Source of the DNA: Quillaja saponaria
Taxonomy: Eukaryota; Streptophyta; Magnoliopsida; Fabales; Quillajaceae
Direction: 5' to 3'
DNA length: 64,000 nucleotides
Assembly (NCBI GenBank): GCA_029379385.1
Contig: CM055618.1
Location: forward strand, 1,188,134-1,252,133
The translations under genes were made by a program, and so were the position numbers. How positions within the stretch are numbered: the first letter of the stretch is position 1; every line of letters begins with the position of its first letter. A model generated the notes under the pieces. That model saw nothing but the letters and a program-made list of their open reading frames with translations, searched no databases and was not told the origin of the DNA. This document shows, piece by piece, positions 48,101 to 60,469 of the stretch.

Positions 48101-48381
48101 GCTCAAAAATTGTAAATGAGTAAGGTTTGAAAGGACAATTTGCCTTGTCTTGGGTTTTAAGCCCCTTTATATAGGAGTTATGTCTGTTATAATAATAACG
48201 ACGTCGTTATAATAATAATGGACGATAATGGAGTTTATTATATATTAATGGACAATAATGACTTCTATTATAATATTAATAGGAATTAATGGTGGCAATT
48301 ACAGTTTGGATTATTTTGTTACACCTTAACCACATCACGTGTAATAATTTTATTGGATTGGTACAATCATGTATTATCACA
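45157..48381 (-). mobile_element. LTR retroelement without pol, minus strand, 3.2 kb
   Basis: The direct repeats 45157-45527 and 47988-48381 share TTTATATAGGAGTTATGTCT and many other blocks. On the minus strand the right copy begins TGTGATAAT and ends TTTTAACA, the TG..CA form of LTRs. It is followed by TTGGCACCATATGTGGGAAC, close to the primer-site region TTGGCGCCGTCTGTGGG of many plant Ty3/gypsy elements. The 2.5-kb interior has no readable pol; one frame of 89 codons (47987-47718) runs on from the primer site without known motifs. It was probably a non-autonomous element. Confidence 0.6.
45828..46064. repeat. two-copy tandem repeat, about 138 bp period
   Basis: Copies at 45828-45927 and 45966-46064 share AAATAAACATCATAC and ATATGGGTGAAAACCCAAGA. 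The latter contains the inverted pair GGGT..ACCC. Confidence 0.7.
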
Positions 48382-48788
48382 CTTATATAAATGTTGGAAG
48401 TGTGGCTGCTTTATTCAAGATTAGAAACCTTGTCTCAAAAGCATTTATGAATTCCTGAGATGTAACACGTGGCCATTAACTGTGTGGTAAGTAGAAAATA
48501 TAATTGAAAAGTTGTATGGATAAGTAAGTTATATGACTTCACCATAGATTACAAAGTTCAAGTTTACAAACATTTAAGATTTTGACATTTTATACTTACT
48601 AGAAAAGATTCAAGTGTAAGGACACCTTATAAAACTAACCAGTAAATAAATTGAGAAATTTCACTAGAAAGTGGAAATCTTAATACTTTGAAAATTGGAG
48701 AAAATTATTGGAAATTTTCAAAAGTGGAAACCGTTAATTTAATAGGTAAAGGGAGAAGATCAATATGAGAAATTAACAATAGAAAAAT

Positions 48789-49325
48789 TGTAGTACACAT
48801 TAGAAAAGGAAAAGAAAATGAGTTTAAGTTATATATGTTTGGTGTAAAACAGAAAATTATGTCTTATGTTTAAACAAAATGTTATGACTTTTGGTTTAAA
48901 AACAAAAGATTATGTCTTTTGGTTTTAAAATAGAAGATAATGTCTTTTTATATATATTAAGACTTTTCTCTAAAGATATGACTATTAGGATTATATCCTT
49001 TATGAAAAAGTGTAATATTTCACAAGGTACCCTTTGAGATATATAAATACCAAACAAGTTGCCATGTTTAAAAAAAAAAAAAAAATTGATAACAAGATAA
49101 ATGTTCTTTTCTTCTAAACTTTTCCTCAATTTTTTTTTTCTATTTACATTTTGTTATGCAACCAAAATATAGAAAATGCCTGTTTTATCTTGAGAAACAT
49201 ATTTGCTGTAACCTCATTTGCAGTATAAAGGTACAAATATTGTCTTAATGAAAGAGTGTCTAACATCCGTCTTAGGCTTAAAAGCTTAATTCTTATTGAT
49301 ATGTTTATGAATAATTTTTCCAACA
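48789..49325 (+). repeat. LTR-like repeat, copy 2
   Basis: Partner of 42388-43295. It lacks the 385-bp insertion seen there and has the same TATATAAATAC box near 49040. Confidence 0.6.
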
Positions 49326-50269
49326 TATGGGACCTTTGTGCACCACTATTTTCGATGCCAACATGTCCCATGACTCAACATGATGGTCTTTTACATGATT
49401 CTCCAATTGTGCCACCCTCAATAATCCCTTGCAAAGTTTCAGCCCCCATTCGCCATCTTTGGAACATAGACAACTAAATGCTTCACTACCAATTCATCAT
49501 TTCTCAACTCCAAACCAATCATATCCGATAATAGTCATTGACTTTCTAGTCTTTCTTTTCCATCGATTACTTTTATAGCTTGAGATGCTCCGTTTTTTTG
49601 TTTTATCTTATCATTGAAATTCTTTGAATGGTTCTAGTACCTAAGTCATTATTCCCTTGTTCCTGACTTCAAGAACACCATGATTGCCTTGAACTCCATC
49701 ATTTTTCTTCATTCTAAAAGCATTCATATTATGCATTTCAGGTGCCACTAAGAATTTCCTCTTTATTGTACTGAATTTTAAGAATTTAGCGTTACTAATT
49801 GATGAAGGTACTTGGGTTGTATGATTTGGACATGCCATATTAGGAATACTACTGACAAACAAATTTTATTTCCTTATAATATTGACTATTTTAGTTTAGG
49901 TCTTGTAATATTGACGAGGCTGCAATGAAGTAGAACGTAACTTTGTAAAACCATAAGTACTAGGAGCATATTTTATATATCGATAAAAGGAGTAATTTGA
50001 ATAATTGACATTGTTCCACAATGTTGACTGATTTTCATAACTACTACATTAACAGCCTACAATAGTTTGGTAATTATACCCAAAATCAATGTAATTCATA
50101 GTAATTACTTGAATTACATGTGGACTCAGATCCATTATAGCACTCATTCTGAAACGATGAATAACAAGAATAAGATTGTGGAGCTAAGCAGTATGAATTG
50201 GGAAATGGTTGTTGAGCAAGATTTAGGAAGTTACCTTCATAATCAGTGTGGTAAAGGTAAAGAATAGAA

Positions 50270-50705
50270 AAAGCTATTTTTTGTTGAATTTTATCAAATA
50301 ACTGGTATGCACTGGTATTTTTTGCAATAAGTCATTAATGACCTCAGCTCCCTTAATTTTATCTATAGCCTTGGTGAAGCAATATGCTTGTTGAGTAACT
50401 AGTTCCTCCATTTTCTTGAATCTTGAATCAACATCAAAGGCATATAATCTTGCACACTAATAATCTATTTCTCGGGGAGTGAATTGTTGATTGTGGGTGT
50501 GTATGTCTGCCATGGATGCATATTAATAACTTTACTATTTCTCTTTGGTCAAACAAAACTCTATACCAATTTTTAAGACCTTTAGGTCTGAATTAGAGAT
50601 TTGTAAGGAATTAGAGAGAATGAGGGAAACTAAGAGAGAGAGAGAGAGAGAGAGTCTGAGGGAAAGAAGGAAAGGTACGACTAAAACTACTCCTAAATGA
50701 AACAA
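50270..50705 (-). mobile_element. LTR end, primer site and gag-like start of a minus-strand retroelement
   Basis: On the minus strand an LTR-like segment (50705-50575) is followed by TTGGTATAGAGTTTTG, near the initiator-Met primer site TGGTATCAGAGC of copia elements. A degenerate frame follows, with MEELVTQQAYCFTKAIDKI. Confidence 0.4.
50636..50655. repeat. AG microsatellite
   Basis: An AGAGAGAG run inside the LTR-like segment. The partner at 42250 has only GAGGGGGACAAAGAG at this place. Confidence 0.7.
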
Positions 50706-51303
50706 AAATATGATTTATTCAATTGCCATAGGAGGTGGGGTGGAAGCAATGGGTTTGGAGTAGGGTGCTGTTTTGTTTTCAGCTTTTCTTTTTTTCTTTT
50801 GTCCTTTTTCCTTTTTTTTTTTCCTATTTGTATTAGAACTTTTCATATATTTTAAATAAAAATGATTGAGATATTATAACATGTTTACCACTTTATCCTC
50901 TATTAACTCCCGTTATGTTATATTAGATTAAATGTGATGAAATGGATAAATCTGAATGTATTATATATATATATATATATATAAGGACTAAAATTAAGAA
51001 AAAAAATTAAGCAATAGGGATAGAAGTGCTTTTTTGAGTAAATTATGAGCTTGTTTGGTTAATATGTGTCTAAAAGTACTGTAAGTAAAAATATTTTGCA
51101 AGTAGAGCTACTTAAAAAGTGCTGTATAAGAAGCTTAAAAATTGTTTAGTTGAATAAATGTAAAAGCAATGTGAGATATAGAAAATTGTTTGGTTGTAAC
51201 TGTTTAAAAGTGATGCTCATGTTGAATTACTAAAAAGGATATATGTTATAAAAATTACGACCACTTGTTGTAAGACATGTTTATATAAATACTGATGATA
51301 TCC

Positions 51304-51313
51304 AAATAAATAA

Positions 51314-51355
<42 letters not shown>

Positions 51356-51365
51356 TTATTTATTT
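51304..51365. repeat. TA microsatellite within an inverted repeat
   Basis: An AAATAAATAAATA arm, a (TA)n core and a TATTTATTTATTT arm form one continuous palindrome of about 60 bases. Confidence 0.8.
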
Positions 51366-51589
51366 AAAATAAGTATAGAATGTATTTTTCTTTTGTTGAT
51401 TTATGAAATCAAAATTGATAAGCATATTTGTCACAAGTTTCACATAAAAGGAAAAAAAAAAAAGGAAAAAAGAAGACCTAATCATCAAGTAACATCAAAA
51501 TGATATTCATATCACATGCCATTTAAAAACTCCACAAAAAAAGAAAAAAAGAAAAATGTAAACATTGAATAACATCATCTCCTCCTCAT

Positions 51590-52565
51590 GTAATTGTGCA
51601 ATACCTAAAGTTGCAGCCACAAATTTTGTTTGCCTAATGATTGGATAACTAGGCATTGCCTAATAACATTCGCTATTTTTGCTTCCAAACTCCAAATGTT
51701 CGCTCTATCACATTTTTAAGAGATGAATGTGTTTGATTGAAAACCTCCTTGACCTCCTTTATGTGGCCCATTGACATTAAATTGAGTTTGATAATATCCT
51801 TTATCCTTTGTAGAGTGCTAAGTATCCTTTCATGTTAGGATAACCAGCATCAATTGCATAATACTTTCCTTCTGGTAGATATGGGAAACTATCTTAATAT
51901 CTTGGAGTATTCTAATAAATACTCTATTTTTATGCACTAAACCAAGCCACCTTGCCATGACAAAGGTGAACAACATATTAAAGTTGCACACAACCATCAC
52001 ATTTTGCATTGGATAACCTTTTCTTCCTAAGTACAGAATTCGATCTTCCTATCTTACTACAGTTGGCATATGGCTTCCATCTATAGCTCCAATACATTTT
52101 TCAAAAGGAGGCCAATACCTATTGTCATTTCAAATATGACTGGGAACATCAGAAAATGTTGAATCATGTGGCTTAATAATATCAACGAATAAATGACATA
52201 ATGAATCAGGTTCTTCGCCAAACTTTTAGCTAACCGTCTCATCAGAATGTTTGAACCTATTTTGGACATTGCGATTACTTTTAGAATAACCCAATCCATA
52301 AGAACATCGCTAATGCTTTATCTAGTTTGCATATCTCTAGTAGATTCTAACCCATAACTGAGTTCTTAAAAGTTTCAACAACGAATCGAAGACGGTCGGA
52401 CTTGATCCTAAACATCTTGTATGATTCACCTGAAGTTTCCAATGTCTCTAACAACCACTAATACCTGGTTAGTCTGGAAGTCCTATATCCATATTTTTTA
52501 GTATACTTGTAGTGATATTAAACACAAAATGCTACAGCAGCTCCAACCAATGATAACATTCTCAC
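51590..52565 (-). pseudogene. PIF/Harbinger transposase (HARBI1-like nuclease)
   Basis: The reading frame is broken, but motifs follow in the family order: LETLETSGESYKMFRI, LAMFLWI, RYWPPFEKCIGAIDGSHMP with the first catalytic Asp, YLGRKGYPMQNVMVVCNFNM, TFVMARWLG, the YYAIDAGYPNMKGY block in a shifted frame, GPHKGGQ and the VIERTFGVWK block with the catalytic Glu, also shifted. The second Asp, in the family's (A)HDxR motif, reads Lys (HKNR) here. Several stops and frameshifts occur, so it is inactive. It sits downstream of the Myb-like gene, as in autonomous plant PIF elements. Confidence 0.75.
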
Positions 52566-52885
52566 TATATCACACTTCTTACGTTCCTCATCTTCATTCT
52601 TATCCTATCCTTGAATCATTGTTGACATACTTGTTAGTTTCTATAAACTATAAAACATATACTAATTATTTAAAAACTAAAATATACATTGCAATCAGTA
52701 AGAACTAATACACAACCAATACCCCATACAATAATTTACTAACACAAGGTATAAACATTAAACATCTTAGTATAAATTAAAAATATTCAATTAACACCAT
52801 ACATAGGTCAAACAAAAAATAAAGTATGAAAGTCACATAAGTTCATGAAACAAAACTAATAATAATATGAAATCTAGATTAACTC

Positions 52886-53530
52886 CTACAGCTCTCTCTC
52901 AAGATCTTGCTTCAACCATGCAAGCTGTACTTCTGTCCTCTTAAGGGTGGTAAACATCTCCCTGTTTTCACATTTGATAAATAACCTAGTGCCTAGCATA
53001 TACAACTCACTTGCAGGCTCCAATCTTGATAAAATGTCAAGCAACAACATGCAATCACTAATACTGCATCCTGGTGGGTCAGCCCTCTTTAATGTGACAG
53101 ATTGAGTAAAAGTGGTATTATTACTTTTAACTGCATCACAAATACGATCTAATTGCCTATGTATGTATACAGCCCCTCAAATTCTCGATTTCATCTTCTC
53201 TTTACAATTTTTTTTTAACCCTAAATTCATTAGTAAATTGGGTAGCAGTCATTCTCTTCTTCCTCTTTTGTCGGCCTGTAAAGTAATATCTTCATCTTCG
53301 AGAATTCCATCAGAATTAATTGTGATATCATCTTATGTTTGGTTGGGATCAACATCATTCTCTAATTCATGCAATGTTAAATTATCCACCTCTTAATCAT
53401 AGGGTACATTACCTGATGTAGATGTCCAGACCGTATATCCTATAGCCACTAACTTTTTAAACACTATCTCTAGCAAATTACAGTTGTGTAGCCCACCCTC
53501 ACGAAACTTAGCAACATTTGGACAAACCTG
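52886..53530 (-). pseudogene. PIF ORF1, Myb/SANT-like protein remnant
   Basis: KFREGGLHNCNLLEIVFKKL after an AG acceptor at 53531, and SISDCMLLLDILSRLEPASE with REMFTTLKRTEVQLAWLKQ before TAG at 52886, resemble the middle and C-terminus of the Myb/SANT-like proteins that accompany plant PIF transposases and help bind the element ends. One in-frame stop near 53393 and frame changes near 53200 interrupt it. A possible N-terminal exon lies at 53630-53700 but is too damaged to define. Confidence 0.6.
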
Positions 53531-55157
53531 TAAAATATACAATAAAAAATAAATGTATGTTTTTTGTATTTAAAAAATATATATACATATCAGGTATCCA
53601 TCAATAGCATCCACTATACCTTTCTCTTCGGACCAACCCAAACCAATTTCCTTTTCCAATAAAAATCTTCCACAATGACAAAAATGACTTCAGTTGACCT
53701 CACTTATTTTTAAGTTGCTTATAGAAAATTTTCTTTCTAGTCTTATAATTAAATTTTTTTCTCTACATTCATCTAACCTACTTTATTGAAATGAGTATTT
53801 GGCCGATTCGTTGCATTAAACCTACACATATTTCACAAAATACACGGTGATATATGTATTCCAAGTAGCCTTTATTCTCTTAGGCATTGTTTTAGTAGTT
53901 TGTTCCAAAATTTGCCTAGATAACTCATAAAAGATAAGTTCTTTGGAGCTTATCTTTTGTGTAGCCATCTACTCAATAATCACTTTAACAAAATAATATT
54001 TTAATTATATCATAAATAAATCAAATATGATATACCACTTATGAGAATAGGTTATAGCCATGCAAGAAAAATAATTCTTAGGGAGACCATCAAATCAAAA
54101 CTCTCGAAAAATGTTGTGTCAAAGATACAAAGTACACTGATGGGGATGGTAGCTCTAAAACAATAGTACCAAGTCAACAAATAAAACTTGAAAGCAACTT
54201 TTTATATATATATTTTTTAACTTTTAACATTAGTTATAGTATTAAATTTGAATTTAGACATGAGAAGTTAATGTTATATAGAGAAACACACGAAATCTTC
54301 ATTATCTAAAACTAATGTTATTGAAATAAAATCTCATAAAAAAATTATGTCTTCTCTCTCCAACAAATTCCAATTAGTAACTAAAAGAAAAACAATCCTA
54401 AACCAGCTAAAGAAATATAAATTTTGTTAGTGCATTCACCAATTTGATATATATTTTTTCCTCTGCATTCAATTACCCTATATACTAATCAATACCTAAT
54501 TTGATAATACTGAATTAGAATTATAGACAACATGAGTTTGGGGATAAAGATGATTAGGTGAAATTTACAATACTAATTTTCTTACTTGTATTTGTTGGCC
54601 TAAGCCAAGTTCACCAAAATAATATCCGCTTAAAAGATAATAGGAATTTGCACCAACCAATATATTGGTTTGATCCCAATTGTACATGTATTATGCAAAG
54701 CCTACCGTCATCGAATCTACTTCTATGTATATAATACTTTTTTATTTCTATTTTTCTGGTTATCAAAGAAAAAAAATCTTTTATTTTTCCAATTAAGAAC
54801 ATATACCCAAATTGCTAATTTAGAATCTAGATTGTTATTATTTTTCTCTATTTTGTTTTTATGTTATTTTTTATTTTCCCCCTTTATGATTCCACAATAT
54901 TTATATATTTGACAGAAATCAATTCAAAAATAAAATAAAATCAATAATAAAAAAGGAAAAAAATAAAAATATAGCTACGAGCTCACCATATCACGAGCTA
55001 AATCTGATGATCATGGTGGGCTTGCAATATTCTTCAAGGGAGCTTTGCAGAATATGATGGTGATGAAGGTTGAGATTAAAGAGACACAAAAATTGGTATT
55101 GCAAAAGGCCACACCGATCAATCTCATTGATAATGTATTTATACAAGAGGAAGAGCA

Positions 55158-55490
55158 AAGTTGCTCAAAATAGAAACGGAAAACAAATCAGTAGACTTTA
55201 ATTACAATCAATAGAGAATAACGGAAGTTGCTCAAAATAGAAAAGGAAAACAAATCAATATACTTTAATTACAATCAATGGAGAATAATGGAAATAAAGA
55301 AGAAGATATGATGGCGAAGAATGAGGGATTTATGTTCCTTCAATAAATAACGGAAGTTGCTCAAAATAGAAAAGGAAAAACAAATCAATAGACTTTAATT
55401 GCAATCAACGGAGAATAATGGAAATAAAGAAGAAGATATGATGGCGAAGAAGGAGAGATTTATGTTCTTTCAATAGAGATAAGTTGACCG
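55158..55490. repeat. tandem repeats, three copies of a 66-bp unit, longer unit twice
   Basis: AGTTGCTCAAAATAGAAA begins near 55158, 55225 and 55354. The second and third copies extend into a shared block with GAAGAAGATATGATGGCGAA and GATTTATGTTC. They lie at the inner right end of the PIF element. Confidence 0.8.
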
Positions 55491-55799
55491 TAAGGGTTCA
55501 TAGAAGTTTTGAGTCCTGCATTAGGATTAAACAAGACTAATAGGTTGGAATTTGACAAATATGATGGCATTATACTTGTTTAATGAAAAAATATTAAATT
55601 TTTTTGAGCTTATCTTGTTTTTTATTTAAAAAATTTTTTAATTCTAGCTTTAGCTTTTAGGCCTTTAAAAGCCCAAAATAACTTTTGGGCAAAGCTAAAA
55701 AATTAGAACCTTCATTGCTAAACAACTTTTGTTAAAAGCTTAAACCCAAAAACTGTTTAAATACTAAACCAAATAGGACCTATAGGTGTAATTTAGCCT

Positions 55800-58625
55800 A
55801 AAATAAAACTATATATCCCCCCTAAATCATAATCATTGTCTTCATTATGCTTTTCCTCACACGCTTGATCAATATTAGCGTGTAAAACAACCGAAGATGA
55901 ATGGATTTCTATAAACATTCAGGAGAACACATTAACTATAATAAATTGAAAACTTTATTAGTTTAAATAAATAAACAACACATAACTTGCAAGCTTTATT
56001 AGTCTAAATAAATAAACACCTATAAAAACATACCTTATTGATCCATACAAGGAATTTTTTGTTCTAAAAAGTCTTATTCATTCTCACAGATATTTTAGTA
56101 CTCCAGATTCATCAAATGAATATATATTTTGTAGTGTTATCCCGAGACCCAAATTTTAAGGTTTACTATTTTAAACATATAAATTCTCATAAATCACACG
56201 ACGTTGATCCAAACGAGGAACCATTTGTTCTAACAAGTCATCTTCTTTGCCCTGGATGCATCGGTACTCCAAACTCTACAAATAGGGTATCTATTTTGTA
56301 GTTTTTCTCCTGAGCCTTGGTTTTCAATGGTTACTAGTCTAAACACATAATAAATTATACACAAAAAACTTTTCTAATGTATTTATAGTAGATGGTGGGG
56401 GTGGAGGTTGCAACAGTTGAGCTTGACCACTCAGGATACTAATTATACGATCAACAGTCTGCTTTATTCACTACATTAACTCATTTGTCAAGTGAACTCA
56501 TGGTAGGGGGACCGATGAGGTTTCTGGTGCTCTTAATAGTGTTTTGAGGTTCTCTGTTTAATTAGCTTATCAGATTTCATGCACCTACCAAACCATAATA
56601 ATAATTCTTTATTTTTGTCTTAACTATTTTAGCATACAAACCATTCTTATTGACCAATTGGGCTTGTGGTCCAGTTGCACCTTCCCTCTCCCCCAAAGTT
56701 GTTTAGGCTACAAAATTGAATCCTAAATGTAGTGAATTTCAATTTACATCATAAATGAACATTAAAAATTTACTAAACACTTACATTATTATTATTATTA
56801 TTTTTTTCTGTATTTTGAGTCAACATATTGACCATGCTTCATGTGCATAGCATCTGACACCTCTACATGGCTAGGTATTTTATAAAATTTTCTATTCCTA
56901 TATGTTTAAAATAAGATAAATTATCAATAGATAATATAACAAAATAAGATCATGAACCAGCTCCTCTTAACATGTTTATTATTGGAAGCGGTTTTCAATA
57001 CCTTTTTCCATTTATCTGCGGTTAACATATGTAATTGTCCTAATATTGTCGTACTATCCATCCTTTCTCCTTTTACTGCTATGTATTTGGTTCAATTTAT
57101 TCTCTACAAGTTGTGCGCATTTTGTTGAAATGGTGTACAAGGCACTTCGTGGTAAGTTTAGCAAACACTTGCATTGCCAAACCTAAAATGTTTCTATACA
57201 AACCTAAACCAAATTTCAATAAATATTCAATGTTTTATTTCTTCATAAAAATTTATTATATAAAGAAAAACATATTTTCTTTTGGAGATACAAACCATGA
57301 AATCATCATAACATACTTGTTTGACAGTTGTCAGTACTGAGAGTATGTAACGACATGTCTATAAAGGTGATTCTTAACCACCCCAAAAATAGTATTAGAC
57401 ACTTTTAGATGTCCAAAGAATGCCCTATATAAAATACAAACTTTGAATTGTTTGTAAACCTGAAAAATACACATTATAAAAAAGATATACCTTGTTACTA
57501 TTACCTATCCCGCTAATGCTTATCATCAGCTAGTCCTTCTTATTCTCAAACAAGAGGCTCATTTATTTGGGCCTCACGAGCGCCTCCACTAGTTGTTTGA
57601 TGCCTGCTCGTTTGCAACACATACAACAAACTAAGTGTTATATTATATAAATGAAATTTCGTTATAGAAACAAAATAAGTCACGCCTCTAGCTACATGTG
57701 TCCTCTTATAGTTGGCATAGCTCTAGTTGGCATAATTCATGCAATAACAGTCTCGTCTATAGTCGGCGTAACTGATATAGGAGGAGTCTTCTTCAACACT
57801 CGATGAAATCACAAAAGCTACACAATTTTATAATCATGATATAAAACTAGTTTAACCACAATGTCAAAAAATAAAAGATAGATTCTTATGTGATGGATTT
57901 GTAGGCTCTCCCAAGATCTTATAGCATCCTCTAATGGCAGCATGCTTGCCTTTTGAATCATATCCTTATTTGGCAGGCATATATATATATATATTTTAAA
58001 ACAAAAATTGAACATGGGATACATACAATAGTGGTTTCATTACAGATGAAGTAAATACAATTTTAATATATTATTGAAGTTAAATATATGCAAATGTCAT
58101 CAATATATAATTTCATTGAAATTAAAATACTTATACAAATTATAAACATAATCTTTTTCTTCATATTCTAACTTTTCATCAATATCTTCTTCTTCATCAT
58201 TTTTTTTATTCACTTTCCTCTTTCTCTTCATCATCATCATTATTTCTAGCTTATTCATCCTCATTATCCTTAACTTGTTTGACTTTTTTATTATTATTAT
58301 TTATTTATTTATTAGTTTTTGAATAAGGTAGCTCACCAAGGTATACCCAATCTATCAAGCCATCGTCAAGGAAAAAATAAAGTACATGTAGAACATTGTC
58401 ATCGTTAACCGGTGTTAGCAAATGGTGTCTCTTCATCTTGAAGCCTCAAAATATGGGCATTCATCATCATTCTCATCTTCATTGAATGGTACATTCACCA
58501 AACCTATTGTTTTTATTTTTCATAGTATCCATCATTAAGTCTTCTTTCTTCTTGAAAGGATATTTTGCATAAAATACTTGAGTGGTAACTTTCTAGTGAT
58601 AACGTCTTACCTTAGCTGATAATGA
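55800..58625. other. degenerate DNA, possible CACTA interior
   Basis: No intact gene. On the minus strand near 56460-56380 a stretch reads RIISILSGQAQLLQPPPPP, which resembles the C-terminal coiled coil of plant En/Spm-type proteins. This is weak evidence and could be chance. Confidence 0.3.
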
Positions 58626-58626
58626 T

Positions 58627-58639
58627 TTTTCTTGTAGTG
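58627..58639. mobile_element. CACTA-type terminus
   Basis: TTTTCTTGTAGTG. Its complement, CACTACAAGAAAA, is the standard plant CACTA terminus, so the element should extend to the left. On the minus strand, TTQVFYAKYPFKKKE follows within 70 bp and resembles the QVFYxxDP block of CACTA TPases. Confidence 0.5.
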
Positions 58640-60099
58640 AGAAGTTAAAACGACAATGACTAAATTGAAACTACCTCTTACAAGAAATCTACATATATCA
58701 ATCATGATAATTTAGTCTTAGTCAATAGCCATGCACTTCAAATTAGTAAATGATATTAATTATTAGGTTTATAACAATTAAATTGAAGGGAACTTCTAAG
58801 GTCATGCTTAAACATAATAATTCTCACAGATTGTTTCTTGTATGGTTCCTATCATAGAAAAATATAATTGTGTGAAAGAATTCTAATTAGGGCACTTTGG
58901 ATAGGAAAATATTTAGTTTAATTACCTATTAAGGAATTATGAAAGGTATCATCTATAAATTTAGTTCTTTTTAGCATAAAAATGATAACTGCATAGTGTA
59001 GGCTATATATATATATATGCTTGGAATCATCAAATAACTGAAAGGAATCATCTAGAATCACTATCTACTTGGACTAACTACTGAAATCAAGTCAAAACAT
59101 TAAACTGCTAACTTAGTACTGTGATACGCATCGTTTTAATATATCAACTGAGTGAAGGAACTACTAAATACTTGAGTGCTGAAGAGCACCTGAAGAATGA
59201 AGGTGCACCCTTTTGATAAATGATTGTCTGCCAAAGCACGATCTAACAATTGCAAGAGGGTCAGTACTTTAACCAATGAGATCATCCAAAGCTAACTCAC
59301 CACTGAAGTAAACTGCACAGTTCAATGTGCATTATCAAGATCTTTAACATTTTGATTAATTCAAAGAGCTTAAAGATACAAGAAATAAAATGCATCATAT
59401 TGGTCAGCAAATATTAGAAGTGTTTTATTTTAAGACTCAGAGCAGAAATCAAATGCATCGTTTTAAGTTAAATGACTGTTTGCTGAAAGAGTGAAAAATA
59501 AAAGTCTTTGAAACTCACTGAAAACAAATGACTGATCCATAATTCTTCTCAACAAACATTACTCCTTGCTACATTAGATTTAATTCAAATCAATTAGTTG
59601 TAACTGATCTTTGTGCAAGCTCTCATATTAAAAGGAAACATCAAAGTCTAACATTAAGTCTGTTTCAAGCAAAAGACTAAGCTTAAAGCTGCACAACAGT
59701 CACTCAAATGAAAAAAATATTCTATGAAACAATTGCAAGAATTATGCCCAAGAGAGCTATTCTTAGCTTCATTTTTACCAACGAAGAAATTCTTAAATTA
59801 AAGACTACTTTTATAAAAAATAAATAATTATTATAAAGTGAAGAATTCTAATGAGCATCTAATGTTGGATTAGTGGGTGAAAGTAGAGACCACCACAAAA
59901 TAGAAAGGCATCAAACAGAAGAAGTTAATCAAGATCTTCATTGAGCTTTAAATTTAAGATCATCATCATCATTATCTTTCACAAAAACCTTTTATATCTT
60001 TGCTTTGTTGTAAACCTCATCAAAAGCCGTTTGACTTTCTAATTGATATTTTTGGTAATTCTACGTTGCAAGGAAAAGACAAGTTGTGTAATGGGCTTT

Positions 60100-60210
60100 G
60101 ATCTCCCCGTAATTGATGAGAGGGGTCTGATCTCCCTGTAATTGAATGGATGATTATATTCTCCCTATAGTTGAGTAAATGACACTAATCTCCTTGTAAG
60201 TGATTTGAGA
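60100..60210. repeat. four-copy minisatellite, about 30 bp period
   Basis: Variants of TGATCTCCCTGTAATTGA start near 60100, 60127, 60159 and 60188. Confidence 0.65.
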
Positions 60211-60469
60211 TTTCTAACTTGCTTGGAAATAGTCAAAGGTTTGCTGATTCCCTAAGTTAGAAAGATCAACAGTTAATTAAAATCTCAAGCATGACCTTGA
60301 GGAGTGGACTGGGAAAGGGTTTTTAGTCACCACTATAAAAACATTTTGTCTCTATTTTGCTTTTTACTTTTTACCTTCTACTACACTTCAAATTTAATCA
60401 AACTCTCTCAGAACAAAATATTCTAAACAAAGTATTTTGAAAAGGGACAAACCATTCACCCTTCTCTAG

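Larger units (their letters stand above)
51047..55780 (-). mobile_element. PIF/Harbinger element, decayed, about 4.7 kb
   Basis: The left end GAGCTTGTTTGGTTAATAT and the complement of the right end GGTCCTATTTGGTTTAGTAT are similar, with TAT outside both (51044-51046, 55781-55783). The usual target of this class is TTA or TAA, so the ends are tentative. Inside are both expected genes on the minus strand: a Myb/SANT-like ORF and a DDE nuclease. Confidence 0.55.

Noticed and set aside
51304..51365. Possible origin or matrix attachment site in the TA palindrome
   Set aside because: A simple microsatellite with flanking TAAA/TTTA repeats explains it; nothing supports a function.
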